Shown in pieces: positions 6,302-6,535 of a stretch of 6,535 nucleotides of DNA. The notes under the pieces are model-generated. The model worked only from the letters and a program-made list of their open reading frames with translations, did no database searches and was not told the origin of the DNA. This DNA is from Bacillota bacterium. GTDB taxonomy: Bacteria; Bacillota; Clostridia; Oscillospirales; Acutalibacteraceae. The stretch spans positions 1 to 6,535 of the forward strand of contig JAEWRF010000257.1 in NCBI GenBank assembly GCA_023460155.1, in the 5' to 3' direction. The stretch's first letter is position 1. Each line of letters opens with the position of its first letter. A program made the translations under genes and the position numbers.

Positions 6302-6462
6302 CGTTCAGACAGGCGGACATCATGCAAACGCATGGCGCCGCAGCCGCATTGAATCATTCCCCCTCTATTTTATGCGCCGTCCGGTTCGTGTTTCCCTTCC
6401 ATTTCTTTCCTTTTCCGGCGTTGGTACCATCTTCTTCCCTTTTCGCATATTCTGAAGGAAAG

Positions 6463-6468
6463 AAGGTG
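6463..6468 (+). promoter_or_regulatory. Ribosome binding site of the Trp/Pro/Arg-rich small protein
   Basis: AAGGTG lies 6 bases before the ATG at 6475, in a purine-rich run from 6454. This is a good site and supports translation of the partial frame at the right edge. Confidence 0.7.
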
Positions 6469-6474
6469 AAATCA

Positions 6475-6535
6475 ATGCCGAGAAGAGTTCCATGGATCTG
6501 GTGGTGGTTCCCGCCGCGCCCGCCCAGGCCCCCGC
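6475..6535 (+). CDS. Start of a Trp/Pro/Arg-rich small protein (3' end outside the window)
   Basis: Only the first 20 residues are visible: MPRRVPWIWWWF followed by PPRPPRPP. That is 8 Pro, 4 Arg and 4 Trp, with no acidic residue. The start is well supported by AAGGTG 6 bases upstream. The make-up resembles Trp/Pro/Arg-rich cationic peptides such as indolicidin and tritrpticin, and the Pro-Pro-Arg repeat resembles PR-39. It also fits low-complexity surface or spore proteins with Pro-rich repeats. The remaining length is unknown, so function cannot be given. It is transcribed divergently from the 62-residue gene, with 188 bases between the starts. Confidence 0.6.
   Translation, partial: MPRRVPWIWWWFPPRPPRPP

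Noticed and set aside
6012..6352. Plus-strand frames of 72 and 104 codons after the chemoreceptor.
   Set aside because: They start inside the terminator stem, lack ribosome sites and overlap the better-supported minus-strand 62-residue gene.
6355..6402. Other very short minus-strand frames (starts at 6402 and 6357) before the 62-residue gene.
   Set aside because: One is only 10 codons. The other has a ribosome site too close to its ATG and overlaps the 62-residue gene out of frame.

Overview
The window looks like chromosomal DNA from a Gram-positive anaerobe of the class Clostridia (Bacillota). The support is strong purine-rich ribosome binding sites, a lipoprotein signal with a Ser/Ala-rich linker on the solute-binding protein, a clostridial-style dCache chemoreceptor, and moderately GC-rich genes separated by AT-rich intergenic DNA. 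An Oscillospiraceae-like genome is my best guess, but this is inference; no rRNA or other taxonomic marker is present.

Layout. (1) Positions 1-1052, + strand: the C-terminal part of an M24B Xaa-Pro aminopeptidase, cut by the window edge. (2) Positions 3478 down to 1057, - strand: a complete three-gene polar amino acid ABC importer operon, in the order lipoprotein, permease, ATPase. It converges on the peptidase with only 4 bases between the stop codons. Its probable terminator lies inside the peptidase coding sequence. A strong stem-loop separates the lipoprotein gene from the permease gene. (3) Positions 3479-4032: a 554-base divergent intergenic region with the importer promoter, a GC-richer island, a very strong terminator-like hairpin on the + strand, and a chemoreceptor promoter. 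(4) Positions 4033-5991, + strand: a complete methyl-accepting chemotaxis protein. (5) Positions 6015-6059: a 17-bp perfect terminator stem that can serve the chemoreceptor and the converging small gene. (6) Positions 6286 down to 6098, - strand: a 62-residue protein of unknown function. (7) Positions 6475 to the edge, + strand: the start of a Trp/Pro/Arg-rich small protein.

How they fit together. The peptidase would release N-terminal residues from proline-containing peptides, and the importer brings in polar amino acids, so the left half fits amino acid scavenging. The chemoreceptor is transcribed divergently from the importer, but its sensor domain does not show the usual amino acid-binding motif, so a shared ligand is not supported.

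Most of the window is ordinary and well understood. I found no clear new multi-gene system. The least explained items are the structured region ahead of the chemoreceptor (about 3708-3901) and the small protein at the right edge, which looks like Trp/Pro/Arg-rich cationic peptides but is truncated after 20 residues.
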